The translations under genes were made by a program, and so were the position numbers. Source: Strongylocentrotus purpuratus (lineage: Eukaryota; Echinodermata; Echinoidea; Camarodonta; Strongylocentrotidae). From it: a stretch of 64,000 nt of DNA. The notes under the pieces were generated by a model. That model saw nothing but the letters and a program-made list of their open reading frames with translations, was not told where the DNA came from and did no database searches. The stretch's first letter is position 1; the number at the start of each line of letters is the position of its first letter. Shown piece by piece: positions 1-10,354 of this stretch. The stretch covers positions 36,899,141-36,963,140 of the forward strand of contig NW_022145605.1 of NCBI RefSeq assembly GCF_000002235.5, given 5' to 3'.

Positions 1-450
1 CTCTCTCTCTCTCTCTCTTATTTATTTTTTGGCGGGGGGCGGGGGGACGAGGCAAAAGCCCTTTGCCCCCGTTTCCCTCTCCTCTTCTTCTTCCTCTTCT
101 TTCTTTCCTTTTATCTTCTCTTTCCCTTTCCCTTTCCCTTCTCTCTCTCTCTCTGATTTATTTTTTGGCGGGGGGGGGGGGGGAGGGGGGGGGGCAAGAG
201 TCCTTCGCCCTTCCCCCGTTTTCCTCTTTTCTTCTTCTTCCTCTTCTGTCTTTCCTTTTATCTTCTCTTTCCCTTTCCCTTTCCCTTCTCTCTCTCTCTC
301 TCTGATTTATTTTTTGGCGGGGAGGGGGGGGGGGGGGAGTAAGGAGGAGGCAAGAGCCCTTCCCCCCCCCCCCCATTTCCCTCTTTTCTTCTTATTATTC
401 TTTCTTTCCTTTTATCTTCTCTTTCCCTTTCCCTTTTTTCCTTCTCTCAG
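1..450. repeat. Triplicated ~150-bp CT / poly-G / pyrimidine repeat
   Basis: Three tandem copies (about 1-137, 138-287, 288-445) each run (CT)n, then TTTATTTTTTGGCGGGG with a long G-tract, then CAAGAGCCCTTC-like sequence, then a pyrimidine stretch ending in CTTTCCCTTTCCC. Open frames here on both strands are low-complexity Pro/Ser/Phe or Gly/Arg runs and are not genes. The array continues off the left edge. Confidence 0.85.
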
Positions 451-501
451 TCTCCCCCAGCTAGGGCTGGTTTTGTTTACGAAGCGCCCGTCAGGAGAGT
501 A

Positions 502-700
502 CACGATAGAGTACACGATAAAATTGACGATATCGTGAACTTTATATCGTGAACTTTTCACGATAAAATTCACGATATCGTCAATTTCATCGTGAAAAGT
601 TCACGATAAAGTTCACGATATCGTCAATTTCGTGAATTTCTTCGTGAAAAATATGCGATAAAATTGACGATATCGTGAATTTTATCGCATATTTTTCACG
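502..700. repeat. Cluster of interlocking palindromes (ACGATATCGT family)
   Basis: The stretch is built from permutations of TTCACGATA and GACGATATCGT. Two strong inverted repeats are visible: arms 521-564 and 589-630, differing by a 2-nt indel and separated by a 24-nt loop that is itself largely self-complementary, and a 58-bp palindrome at 643-700 with no spacer and one mismatched pair. No terminal duplication or open frame marks it as a transposon. It may be a foldback element or a short palindromic satellite. Confidence 0.85.
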
Positions 701-2105
701 ATTTAGTCTATTCGCGATGTCCCTTCAGGGCCACCATAGTATTGATACGTATCTAAATATATTATGTAATTTACAGGTCACTGACAAGTTTGATGAGCAT
801 ACAACCTCCTTTTTTCTGACATAAATAATCTAACGTGTCGATGAATCAAAGAGATCACTAAACTTTACAAATTGATGACGAACTTGCATATTATACGCCA
901 CTGTCACTGACTGTGTAGATGTTTTATTTTTTTAATGAAACACCCTGTTGAATGAGATTGATATCAAAGTCAAATAAACAGTCAAACAACATAAACATGT
1001 AGATAATTACATGCAACTATTGCAACCATGCATTAGTTAAACAAACCCATCCCCTGACAAACAAATCAACCAACTGACCAATCACACTATCAATACAAAT
1101 CTCAATCCACGTGAGAAGCTAACCAATAATATTACAACAAAAGTTGTTCTTTACACATTAAGTTATGATATAAATAGCCTACAGGTACATGGCATAAAAT
1201 ACAATAAAAGAACAAATGGAAAAAAAGTTTTAGCGTAAAAAATGGTGTCTGAGGCAAGTGTTTCCCTGGCAGGGATGACCTAACAGTGAAACAAACTTTA
1301 CGGCTTTCATTTCATAATAATGCTTTAGGAAATAATATGTCATAACTCAGAATTCAAGATCTATAAGGTATTAACAGTTAGCCTTATATGATGAAAGCCA
1401 AAATTGAGAGAACAAAACCCCAAAAATGTACCAAGTTTTTGCCGCACCTCATCTATTATGAAGAGAAAAGCGAGTTCTGGTAAAGTTTAAAGGTGAAAAA
1501 TAATGTGTGAATTTGCTCTTTTTTAAAATTTCACATTGAAAGAAATCTTTAAAGAATTGTCAAGCGAAAATGATACCTCTCCAAATGCCCTCATATTCAA
1601 AATCTGACGAGAAATAGCTGAAATGTTTGGACCAAACGTTTAGGCCATATGAATGTGTAGTCCCATTATGTGCATTGACCTTTTTCAGTCAATTTCTAAA
1701 TCATGTTGATGATTAAAAAACCTCTAAGTATACAACAGTTTTTATATTATAATACCACATTTACCAATCGCTTCCGGAAAATGTCTTTCGCAATGTAACA
1801 TGACCAGAATTCAAATTTATCTTAAAATCTCGAGTTGTAAAACTACCTGTAGTCTTGTGGTTATTCATTCGTAAAGGAATGTCAGCACTCCGATGTGACT
1901 ATTGTGATTAGCTGTTGAGGTGAGTGATTGGCTGGTTTGTAAAGCCGGTGATTTTTCATCGCCTTTTCTTTCTTTTTTTGCGGCTCCTGACTTGCATTTT
2001 CTCCAAAGTAGTACTTCGAATTGAAAGATCGCAAGGTGTATTGTCTATTCTCTGTGACGTCACTTCATATGCAATGTTATAACACAATGAACGAGTCAAA
2101 ATTGA
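701..2105. other. Non-coding stretch, no recognisable gene
   Basis: AT-rich sequence without an open frame of convincing composition, without an RNA gene signature and without clear repeats matching the rest of the window. Confidence 0.6.
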
Positions 2106-2400
2106 CACCCTATTTTGCCGGAATAATAATAATAATAATTACAGTGCTTATATAGCGCCTAACACTTACTTTGTCAGAAGTCTCTAAGCGCTCTACAATA
2201 ATGCAGCATAATTACATGTATTTTCAAACACATTTCCCACATAATTTGTGCAAATGATAAAAAAAAATATAAAAACAGGCTCTATAGTTGAGCTAAATAT
2301 AACCCTGTTATAGGCGTAGAGATACATAGTTGAGCTAAATATAACCCTGTTATAGGCGTAGAGATACATAATCACAAAAGCACTCTATTTTGCATAAACA
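2106..2400. repeat. Dispersed repeat fragment with a 42-bp tandem duplication
   Basis: An (AAT)n run leads into TTATATAGCGCC about 70 bp before AAGCGCTCTACA, a paired motif I recall as common in dispersed repeats of marine animals; the family cannot be named from sequence alone. Inside, 2284-2325 is repeated exactly in the next 42 bases (2326-2367). The short minus-strand frame across it is a product of the duplication. Confidence 0.55.
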
Positions 2401-2708
2401 TGTACATACGCATTTACATATTATTCGCGAATATCTTTGAAAATAATTTTATGACCCATTTTTTCGCGAAATTTCTTGCTCTTTCAACAAACTTCATACC
2501 CGTTCGTAGGAACATGTTATTATCTTCGCGAGCATCTCCGAAAATTACTCCGTAGTAAGCCGAATTTCTAAGAATCATGCAGTGACAAAGTCAGAATGAA
2601 TTGAATCCCACCACCGTGTGACTGTTCTTTGTTCTTGATGTTTCAGACCAACTCTTCTCTCTAGTTATATTTTGCATGTAGCAATATGAAGCTGGAAAAA
2701 GTTAAAAT
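2401..2708. other. 3' flank of the first LC8 gene
   Basis: This is the presumed 3' UTR and downstream side of the minus-strand LC8 gene that ends at 2709. I see no AATAAA on the minus strand close to the stop, so the transcript end cannot be placed. No other gene is visible. Confidence 0.4.
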
Positions 2709-2978
2709 TCAGCCCGATTTGAAGAGCAGGAAAGCGACTTGTCCCAAATAGAAGTAGATGAAATGCTTGGTCTCGTGCGTCACGTAGCTGCCGAAGTTGC
2801 GGCCGACGATGCAATGCCAGGTTGGGTTGTACTTCTTGTCGAACTCCTTCTTGATGTAGGCGGCGATGTCCTTCTCGATAGTGAACTTGTCAATCGCCTG
2901 GCCGGCCACATTAGTAGCGTCTTGCAGCATGTCTTCTGACATGTCAACGTTCTTGATCACGACCTTGCGTTCAGACAT
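2709..2978 (-). CDS. DYNLL: Dynein light chain LC8-type, divergent copy 1
   Basis: The 89-codon protein matches DYNLL/LC8 along its whole length and ends in the family's LLFKSG, with the Ser88 position kept. LC8 is a small homodimer that binds short linear motifs in many partners, including dynein intermediate chain, in cytoplasm and cilia. The block around [21 protein letters not shown], which forms the dimer and peptide-binding strand, is intact. Residues 6-35 differ clearly from the three other copies (for example [10 protein letters not shown] and [12 protein letters not shown]), and position 83 is Phe rather than Ile/Val. The start is chosen because ATG lies 26 nt inside a predicted exon that begins just after an AG acceptor. 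No flanking similarity links it to the 13-26 kb cluster, so it is an older or independently placed paralogue. It appears functional. Confidence 0.93.
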   Translation of the reverse strand: MSERKVVIKNVDMSEDMLQDATNVAGQAIDKFTIEKDIAAYIKKEFDKKYNPTWHCIVGRNFGSYVTHETKHFIYFYLGQVAFLLFKSG

Positions 2979-3004
2979 GATGGCGGTTTAGAGTGATGAT
3001 TTAA

Positions 3005-3022
3005 CTGCAAAGAGAAAAAGAG
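3005..3022 (-). other. 3' splice acceptor of LC8 copy 1
   Basis: Read on the minus strand, a pyrimidine-rich tract ending TTTTCTCTTTGCAG precedes a 26-nt 5' UTR remnant and the ATG. This implies an intron in the 5' UTR, as in the other three copies. The matching 5' exon is not identifiable. The intron begins upstream of the poly-G tract at 3094-3150 or beyond. Confidence 0.7.
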
Positions 3023-3065
3023 GAACCTCAGTAATCGTGATTAGATTCAAGTAGTTATCAATTAT

Positions 3066-3092
3066 CAGGCGCGGATCCAGGATTTTCCAATA

Positions 3093-3127
<35 letters not shown>

Positions 3128-3150
3128 GGGGGGGGGGGGGGGGGGGGGGG
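3066..3150. mobile_element. hAT-like terminal fragment followed by a long poly-G
   Basis: CAGGCGCGGATCCAGG resembles the CAGTGGCGGATCCAGGG-type ends seen in reverse complement at 10337-10354 and forward at 27249. It is followed by about 56 G residues with a single A. The opposite end is not found nearby, so this is a fragment. The G-tract length is a likely sequencing weak point. Confidence 0.45.
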
Positions 3151-3414
3151 CCGGAAATTCGAAATTCGCGCAGACCGTTATATAAACTTACCAATACTGA
3201 CAAGGTCATATTAGAAGCACTGTACTTTAATAGTGTATTGGTACCTACAAACGGGCACAATTATTTTGGAAAGGGGACATGCTCACGTCACATCTCTTGT
3301 TCCGATATCAACATTCCCCGTTTTCAAGTTATGCTCGCGCAATTTTTTTTGACATTTCCATCAGTGGGGGCTGAAGCCTCTTGCCCCAATATCTATTTCC
3401 TGGTTTAATAATTT

Positions 3415-4245
3415 GGCGAGTGAGCGAAGCGAGTGAGCGGAAATTTGAGCTTATGTATGTTGTGAAAAGTGTTAATTGTCACCAAAATATACGAGATAAG
3501 ATATAACAAATGCATATTGGTAATTTTTAAATTTTCGGGAAAGAGAGGCTGCAACACCATCACGCATTAACTGCGGTGTTTTTGAAATCAAATCAGACTC
3601 CCCAAAAATTGTTAACCAAACGCACGAATCCAGTTTCAAAATCCAAAAAAATGTCAGCTTCAGAGGGGGGCCCATCACCCATCAGACTCCCTCTAAAAGT
3701 ATTAACCGAATCGCACGAATCTAGGTATAAAAAAAAATCAGCTTCAAGAGCTAGAGAGGAACCCCCCCCCCACACACACACACACACCCTGTGCGCGCAA
3801 GCGTAAAATTAACGCTGGCGCTAATGCGTAAGCAGGGGCGGAGGAGCTATTTCCAAAGTGGAAAGCACCAACAAAAAAGGGCACCTACAAAGCGAAATCT
3901 CAAAGCGAAAATATACATTTTTTTAGACATTGGTATATACCCTTTCATTGTGATCCCATTATCAGGGACGATTTCAATATTTGTTTTTCTTTATATATCA
4001 TACAAGTTATTGCTTAAGCATCACACTTTCGGCTAAGTGTGATTGTCTGAATATTCATTTGCGAGCGAGCAAAGCGAGCGAGAAAAAATGTAAGATCTGT
4101 GAGGTCGTAGAGTAAAAAATTACATCTTATAAAGAGGGAAAAAAAATCATGATAAGGTTATAAGCATCACGGAAGACTAAAAAAACATTTGTTTTAAAGT
4201 GACATATAATTGTATCATCTATAAATGCGAGCGAGCGAGCGAGCT
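3415..4245. repeat. GCGAGCGAGC motif clusters and an 89-bp imperfect duplication
   Basis: Short GCGAGC-type clusters lie near 3417-3440, 4060-4082 and 4227-4243, the first reading GAGCGAAGCGAG. Between them, 3592-3680 is imperfectly repeated at 3681-3760 (ATCAGACTCCC, then TTAACC, then CGCACGAATC). A (CA)n run follows a C-tract at 3761-3788. The stretch 3870-3950 shares GGCACCTACAAAG-type sequence with 6005-6090, so it belongs to a dispersed repeat. No gene is supported. Confidence 0.55.
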
Positions 4246-4299
4246 TTAGGGGAAATTACTCTTAGTCGCTTTAAAATTAGGTGCAAGACTAATGATGAG

Positions 4300-4350
4300 C
4301 AGGTTAGGGGGCACGTGCCCCCCCCCCCCCCGTGCCCCCCCCCCCCCCGA
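4300..4350. repeat. Paired poly-C tracts
   Basis: Two C-runs separated by GTG follow GGGGGCACGTGCCCC. This is low-complexity DNA next to the degenerate minisatellite. Confidence 0.7.
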
Positions 4351-4439
4351 TGATGAGAGGTTAAGGGGACACATATCGAAAGGATAAAGACACTTATTAG
4401 AAAAGAAAAGGAGCATGTGTCAAGGTACAAAGAGTAATT

Positions 4440-4995
4440 ATCAAAGGTTCAAACTGGGGCACTTCTTACACCTGAAAGGAGGCACTCACCAGAAATGAGA
4501 TAGGGCACTTATGAGTATGGGAAATGGGCATTTGTCGACGGAAAAGGGGCATCCATCAGAAATTTTATTTATCAGAGGTGAAAAGGGGCATTTATGAAAA
4601 GGGGATAGGTCCCTATATAGAAAGGAAAAGGGGCACGATTCAAAATTAAAGGGCAGTTAGCAAAGGTGAAAATGGGCACCCATCATAGATGAAAAGAGTA
4701 CTTATCAGGAGGGGAAGGGGTACTTTTCAAGGTAAAATGAGCATCTCTCAGATTTCGAATAGGGGCATTATCGGAGGTGAAGAGCGCACTGAAGTGAAAC
4801 GAATTAACTTCATATATATGAAATGGTCATTTACCAGAGGTGAAAAGGGACACTTTTTTATTTATGAAGGGCCTCATTTTTCTAAATAGCCTTATCAGAT
4901 AGGAAAGGGGCACATGTGTTGATGAAATGTGCGCTTATCCGAGTTAAAAAGGGAAGGGGCACTTCTTTACAAAGTAAAAGTGGCCCTTTTGGGGG
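4440..4995. repeat. Degenerate ~30-bp minisatellite
   Basis: The motif RGGTGAAAAGGGGCACTTATCA recurs with many substitutions about every 25-35 bases. Examples begin near 4505, 4575, 4622, 4665, 4845, 4900 and 4960. About 18 decayed units are visible. Open frames running through it are short and repetitive. Confidence 0.7.
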
Positions 4996-4999
4996 GGGG

Positions 5000-6300
5000 G
5001 TACTTGAAGAGTGGGGCCAACTTTGCCCCCTACCCCTGCCACCCGCCCCATCATCTGAAAATCCAAAATGATGTTGTAGGGGCCGGGCGCGGCTTTATCA
5101 TGAGTGCTTTTATGTGAACCTCTTTTTTTATAAATATATTATGCTGGATTCTGACCCAGATTGCACACTCTAAAATGATAGTATGATCATCCCCAATAAC
5201 GCTTGTAGTTCACGTATGCACCCCTTCCTCCTAATTCGTCGTTACCGTCACTGCCATTTACGTATGGCCGGCGTATTTTTTATTTACACGCTAGCGAGGG
5301 AATTTCTCGATTAATTCCATGAAACCGCTTAAAATTCCAATTTACATCCAGGAGAAGTTTGCTTAACTTTTTCTTGAAACACTTGAACGGTTATGGAAAC
5401 TGTTTGTGTTTCTAATCTCCAATATTAATATTATTCTGCATCAAATATAAAACATTGATTTCTACTGTGATATGTAAAGGCACGAACTTACGTTAATACA
5501 TACACATATTTTTTTTGTAACCAAGAAGGCGCACCATGGTAATACATTTAACAAACACATCAACATGTTACCTAGACAACTCATCACCATAGCCATTGTA
5601 AAACCATATATAATGATACATGTAAAATATAGATTGAAGCAATTCTCGTCGATTGGCTGTATCCGAGTGTGATTTATATAATGGATTTTGAGTAACATTT
5701 GCATCTACCTGTAGTTGAAGAAAAGATACAGTGTATAACATCAATTAAGTTGGAGTTCAATTGGAAGGAAGTAACGACGAATATTGAAGCAAGGGAGACT
5801 GGGAGATGAGGAAAGCAGAAAGTTAGAAATTGAGAGATACTCGCGTGATAGCCTTGCATTAATGAATCCTTTATATAATGTTGTTCTTGAGAGAAAGTAG
5901 ACGATTTTTTTTTTAAATTGGAGATTAGTGCAAGTATTAGATATATTGAAATAGAATTAATGAGAAAGTTATTTTTTTCGAGATCAATACATGGGGGGGG
6001 GGGCACCATCAAAATAGGGCACTTTCTGGAATATAAGGTACACCTACAAAGGGAAACATCAAAATGTAATCTACCATATTAAGACATTGATAGACGTACG
6101 CGTAACGCATGTCACACACAGAAAAATGAGAAGAAAAGAAAGAATAATTTTTTTTTAAGAAGATAGAGGAAAGGAGAGAGACAGAGAAAGGGGAGAGAAA
6201 GAAAGAAAGAAAGAAAAAAGGAAGAACATGAAACTTAACTTTACACTTAGGCCTACATATTACATTTCCGACTGAGTTGGCTCGACATGTGCTGAAGTAG
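5000..6300. other. Non-coding stretch with a dispersed repeat near 5070-5280
   Basis: GGGGCCGGGCGCGGC (about 5078) and the later block TGCACCCCTTCCTCC to GTCACTGCCATTT (about 5219-5261) recur at 9751-9900 and partly at 10055-10130, so this is a repeat family with internal tandem structure. A GA-rich run lies at 6150-6225. The remainder shows no gene. Confidence 0.5.
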
Positions 6301-6309
6301 TCTGCGGAC

Positions 6310-7262
6310 GAAAGTACAACAATACGAAAACAGAAGTTATATGAAATTGTCTTTAAGAGAGAAAGAGAGGTTAAATTCTAAAATGAAATGAAAGGGGTTA
6401 TGTGACTCTCAAGGAGGAAATTACAATTTCTATCGCTCATGACGACTATTTGGAATTCCTAATTTTTTTTAAAGTTCAAGAACTTCCTGGGGCTCCGCCC
6501 CATGCAAGACTCTCGGCAACAGCAAATTATTTACACAATTTCTTGCTGTCTGCTGCCTCGAGATCACTGGAGCGAAGAAAGGTAACATATAGCAAGAATC
6601 CCTATTCAGTGAAGGATTTATCCCTTTTATTATTAAAGACTCCGACAAAGGCTCTCCCCCTGCAAAATTGGAGAGAGTTTTATGTAGTTTAAGCTTCTAA
6701 CAACCACGCCCGTGGACCTTTTATTATTTACACAAAGGTAAAAGTGTATAGCAAGAATCCCTATTTAGTGAAGGATTCATCCTTTTTATGCAGATGCTTC
6801 TTCTACCATTCTTGACCAGAAGTGCGTTTCAAACTCAATGATATGGGCATCATCCCATTGAATGTTGTGTCCAGTGTTACGGGTTTGTTTTGCTACTTGC
6901 TGCCTAATCTGAGGGCTCTGTTGTGCTCTTTAAAAAGAGGACACAATAGGGGCGGCGCAATTTAAATATCAAGGAATGTATTAGAGTTTATTTCTAAAAT
7001 GAAATGAAAGGGCTATTTGACTCTCAATAAAAACTCTAATCCATCCCTTGAAATTTAAATTGGACTGCCCCCATTCAGTGTGCCATTTTCAAAGAGCACA
7101 AAAAGGCTTCAGATTGAAGATTCCATCTCATAAAATCGTCTATAAGAGAGAAAGAGAGTTTATTTCGAGAGAAAAAATGAAATGAAAGGGCTACTTGACA
7201 AGAGCCCTTTCATTTCATTTTAGAAATAACCTCTTTTTTCTCCTAAAGACAATTTCTCTCTT
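6310..7262. repeat. Nested foldback repeats
   Basis: A first inverted repeat has arms at about 6905-6992 and 7029-7120 (TCTGAGGGCTCTGTTGTGCT side against AGAGCACAAAAAGGCTTCAGA side), with a loop containing ATGAAATGAAAGGGCT. That loop motif is also the core of a second palindrome at about 7139-7250. A single related arm occurs near 6340-6410. A direct repeat TATAGCAAGAATCCCTATT occurs at about 6588 and 6747. These look like remnants of one foldback/MITE family inserted repeatedly. No coding frame is convincing. Confidence 0.65.
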
Positions 7263-7612
7263 GAAAAGGCTCTGCCAGACCCCTCAAGCTCTGCCATGTT
7301 GTATGGATCCATTAGAAAGCAAAATAAGCCCACTCAATAATTGATATAAATTATATTAAAACGTCATAGCCAGGGCTCAAATTAATTTTTTTGTCCACGG
7401 GGGCTCTTCCCCCCCCAAAAAAAAAGAGCCCCCGTGAGCCTTCTCACGGGGGCTCTTTTAGTACTGACGGGGGCTCTTTTTTTATACAAATATCCATTGA
7501 TTGGTACCTATGATACTCCTCAATTATTTGCTATTTCATCATTATCATTCCAATCAGCATTTTCCCTCTTACAAATTTACAAGCTACATAGCTGTTACTG
7601 GCCTGTGTATAT

Positions 7613-8140
7613 GATATATACGCATACAACACTGATCTTTATGATGTCTTTAACGTGACATATCTTCTTCTCCCCTTGCAAACGAGAAAGAAAACAAGGT
7701 CATTAAAAGGGATTAAGCGACAAATAATGATTGTGATTCAAATTGATGCGAATATTTGTTTTGAATAAGCACTGCTATTCCACCCGAATCTTCTTTGTAA
7801 AAACAACTTTTACAATCTCAGTCATGCTTACTGAGTTGAGACGTTCCATTCAATGTAAAATACTCATTAAAGAATACACTTCTCCTAATCTGAAAGTGAT
7901 CTTACAACACAGTGGCAGATTTGCATGGCTGAGATTTGTAAAAGTCGTTTTTACAAAGAAGATTCTGGTGAAAAGCATTGCTTATTCAAAAAAATCCTTG
8001 CATCAATTTGAATCACAATGATTATTTGTCGCATGATCCTTTTATTAAATAACCTTGTTTTCTTTTTTGTTTGCAGGGGGAAAAGAAGCTATGTCACGTT
8101 AAGAAATCATAAAGATCAGTTGTATTATGCGTATATACAT
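7613..8140. mobile_element. Foldback element with ~215-bp inverted arms
   Basis: The left arm (7613-7827) and right arm (7923-8140) are reverse complements with moderate divergence and small indels, around a 95-bp spacer. Shared blocks include GACAAATAAT, TGTGATTCAAATTGATGC and CTTCTTTGTAAAAAC. It lies inside the longer hAT-like element and is absent from the short copy at 26.2 kb, so it inserted later or belongs to a longer progenitor. The arms contain short open frames that are not conserved between arms. Confidence 0.8.
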
Positions 8141-8383
8141 TATGATACCAGAACAAATGTTGATTATCAGAATGTCATTTTGGAATACCTCTATACAAAT
8201 ACCACATTGTCTTTAGCCCGTATCAGTATTAGTATCATGCAATATAAAGCTATTATTCTTTATTTAATTCAGTATAATGCTTTTCCTCAAAAATAGTTTT
8301 GCCATTTTGTTAGGGTTGAGACGCTAAGAAATGGTTTCAAATGTACATTACACGAACCCCTGAACCATTGCAAAATGATGGTG

Positions 8384-8407
8384 GTTCTCTCTCTCTCTCT
8401 CTCTCTT
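8384..8407 (+). repeat. (CT)n microsatellite
   Basis: Twelve uninterrupted CT dinucleotides. C-tracts follow at about 8521-8536, 8578-8588 and 8661-8670. Confidence 0.9.
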
Positions 8408-8730
8408 TACTTTAATCATGCATTATCAACTACATATAAAGCAGCAACCAAAAACTTAGGGTTATCTGAGATAGGTGAAAGTAAGAGTTAAAAAGAAAGT
8501 CATGCTAAAACGGCGCTTCACTCCCCCCCCCCCCCCATGAAAAAAATAAAATAGATTAGTAGTCCTCCTCTTCAGCACCCCCCCCCCCGCTTTAATATCA
8601 CATTTTCACTTGGCAGCCCAAGGGGGCCGGGGTGGGAGGAGGGGGTTAAACCCCTAACCCCCCCCCCCCGTAGATCTGCCCATGTTACCATATCATTCCA
8701 CGACATCTTGGTCTTCCTCTTCTTCTCAAT

Positions 8731-8882
8731 AGGGACTTTTAGATTTGCGTGGACGTGGACGTGTTACGTCCTTTTAAGGCACTGGCAGTCACATGTCACG
8801 TCCTTTTTAAGCACTGGCACTGCCTTAAAAGGAGGTCACACGTTGCAGTCCACGTTCTCATCGTGCAAATCTAAAGGTCCCT
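8731..8882. mobile_element. MITE copy 1, TIR AGGGACTTTTAGATTTGC
   Basis: The left end AGGGACTTTTAGATTTGC and the right end GCAAATCTAAAGGTCCCT are inverted repeats. TA dinucleotides sit at the borders, which suggests a Tc1/mariner-type target, but the exact border is ambiguous. The interior holds CACGTCCTTTTAAGGCACTGGC-like repeats. This copy carries the unbroken site CCTTTTAAGGCA that is interrupted in the copy at 12906. Related copies lie at 12906, 16397 and 17209. Confidence 0.8.
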
Positions 8883-9679
8883 AATATTGATTTACTGGTC
8901 GAGGTTCATTATTTGCTAGTCATTTGAAATCACCAGATTTCAGCGGGTTAACACTTTCACAACGAAAAACTTCTCCCTGACCATGTTTCTGCCCTTGCGC
9001 GATCGCCTCCAGCTCCAGCAGACATAGCGCGGCAGCGTGCACACGTACCGCTACTAAGGGCGCAGTAGGCCTATAACCACTGCTGACGGCGGCACTGCAC
9101 TGTGAGCTGAATTGGTAATAATAGGCCTACTCATAAAACAAGAAATCTTGCACGCTAATCTAAGTTCCATTTCATTTGAAAATTGAAACTCAATATTGTG
9201 TTAAAGTTATAACAGAAAAGAAAATCTTTATATTATAATTCCACGGGGGCGATTTTTAATTTTGCAATCGCCCCCGTGAGCAACCTGACGGGGGCGATTA
9301 TGTAGCTCACGGGGGCGAATCGCCCACCGCCCCCGTGTATTTTGAGCATAGCGATTCATCCAAATAAGAAATCCAAGTATGAGGCATTTTGAAAGTTTTA
9401 AGAAAATTCTTTCAAATTCCAGGATATTGGGTGTTCTTTTTCAGGAAACTCTATTTAAACGAGTGGAAGCACTGGCGGTTCTGTTTTTTTAAACTGTAAC
9501 AATTCTCCTTGGATCAGATATAGACCAAAAACAAGCCTCATTATCTTCAGTATACAAGTGTCATTTCGGACCTTACAGCTTTCATAGAAATCGCTTCTGG
9601 ACCGTCAAAGAAAAAGTTTGAGAACCCCTGGTCTACGCATTATACACATCAGGACCAACTTGACAACTTGACAAAAATT

Positions 9680-9750
9680 TGAGGGGGGTTCGACCCCCCT
9701 CCCCTCTCCCCCCTCCCCCTCCCCCCCCCCCCCTCCTGCGTACGCGCCTG
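9680..9750. mobile_element. Terminal fragment of the CAGGCGCGTACGCA element
   Basis: C-tracts end in TGCGTACGCGCCTG, the reverse complement of the terminal repeat of the intact element at 17595-17889. The other end is not visible, so this is a truncated copy. Confidence 0.55.
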
Positions 9751-10354
9751 CATGTGCATCCCTTCCTCCTTATTCCTTATCCATCGTTACGGTCACTACC
9801 ATTTGAGTAGGGCCGGCCCCCTCCTTAATAACGACTCCAAAGCCATAATTTATAGATTACCATTCTCCCATTCTTTGGAGGGGCCGGGCGCGGCCTTTTC
9901 AGAAGTGTTTCTACACTTACCTTTTCATGCACTCCGGCTTAACATAAACAAGCATGCTAAGATTGTTTTGAAAAGAGCATAATTTCGACTCAGTTTCGCA
10001 TAACCTAAAAATAAGAATACGGCCAGTCACCCCTTCCCCCCCCCCCCCTCCCCTCAATGCATCCGCCTTCACGCACCCCCTTCCCCTTGTCTTTCCCTTA
10101 TTCGTCGTTACTGTCACTAATTTTTAGTGCCATTTCGTCGTCTTTCTTTCTCCCCGGCTCCTCTCTTCTTTTTCTTTCCTCTTTTTTGAACTCTCTCTCT
10201 TTTCTTTACTTTTTTGTTCTCTTTTCTTTTATCTTCTCCTTTTCCCCCCTTTTTTTTCCTTCTTTTTTTCTTTCTCTTTTTTCGTTCTCAATTTTTTTTG
10301 CTTCGCCAATAGGGGGGGCCGCGGCCGTTTCGGCCCACCCCTGGATCCGCCACT
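9751..10354. repeat. Dispersed repeat with polypyrimidine tract and a hAT-like end
   Basis: TGCATCCCTTCCTCC to GTCACTACCATTT, then GGGGCCGGGCGCGGCC (about 9880), repeats the arrangement at 5070-5280. A second partial unit begins near 10055. From 10130 to 10300 the plus strand is almost purely pyrimidine. The block closes with CCCCTGGATCCGCCACTG at 10337-10354, reverse complement of a CAGTGGCGGATCCAGGGG-type transposon end. Open frames here are pyrimidine-run artefacts. Confidence 0.55.

Larger units (their letters stand above)
7371..9346. mobile_element. Non-autonomous hAT-like element, long copy (family H)
   Basis: The left end is CAGGGCTCAAATTA and the right end is AAAATACACGGGGGC in inverted orientation (GTGTATTTTGAG at 9335-9346). 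The subterminal zones (about 7396-7470 and 9240-9338) each carry several CACGGGGGC repeats in both orientations. The same layout is seen in a 610-bp copy at 26201-26810 with an exact 8-bp target duplication, which fixes the superfamily. Here a 6-bp CATAGC directly abuts both ends (7365-7370, 9347-9352), but the right end lacks the terminal CCCTG, so the duplication is less secure. The extra length comes from nested insertions: an inverted-repeat element, a TA-flanked MITE and C-tracts. No transposase gene remains. Confidence 0.75.

Noticed and set aside
29-538. 169-codon Gly/Ser/Phe/Pro-rich frame at the left edge
   Set aside because: It is produced by CT, poly-G and pyrimidine repeats in a triplicated repeat.
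9460-9640. Possible small hAT between CACTGGCGGTTCTG and TTTGAGAACCCCTGG
   Set aside because: The ends resemble hAT termini, but the two sides match each other poorly and no 8-bp target duplication is present.
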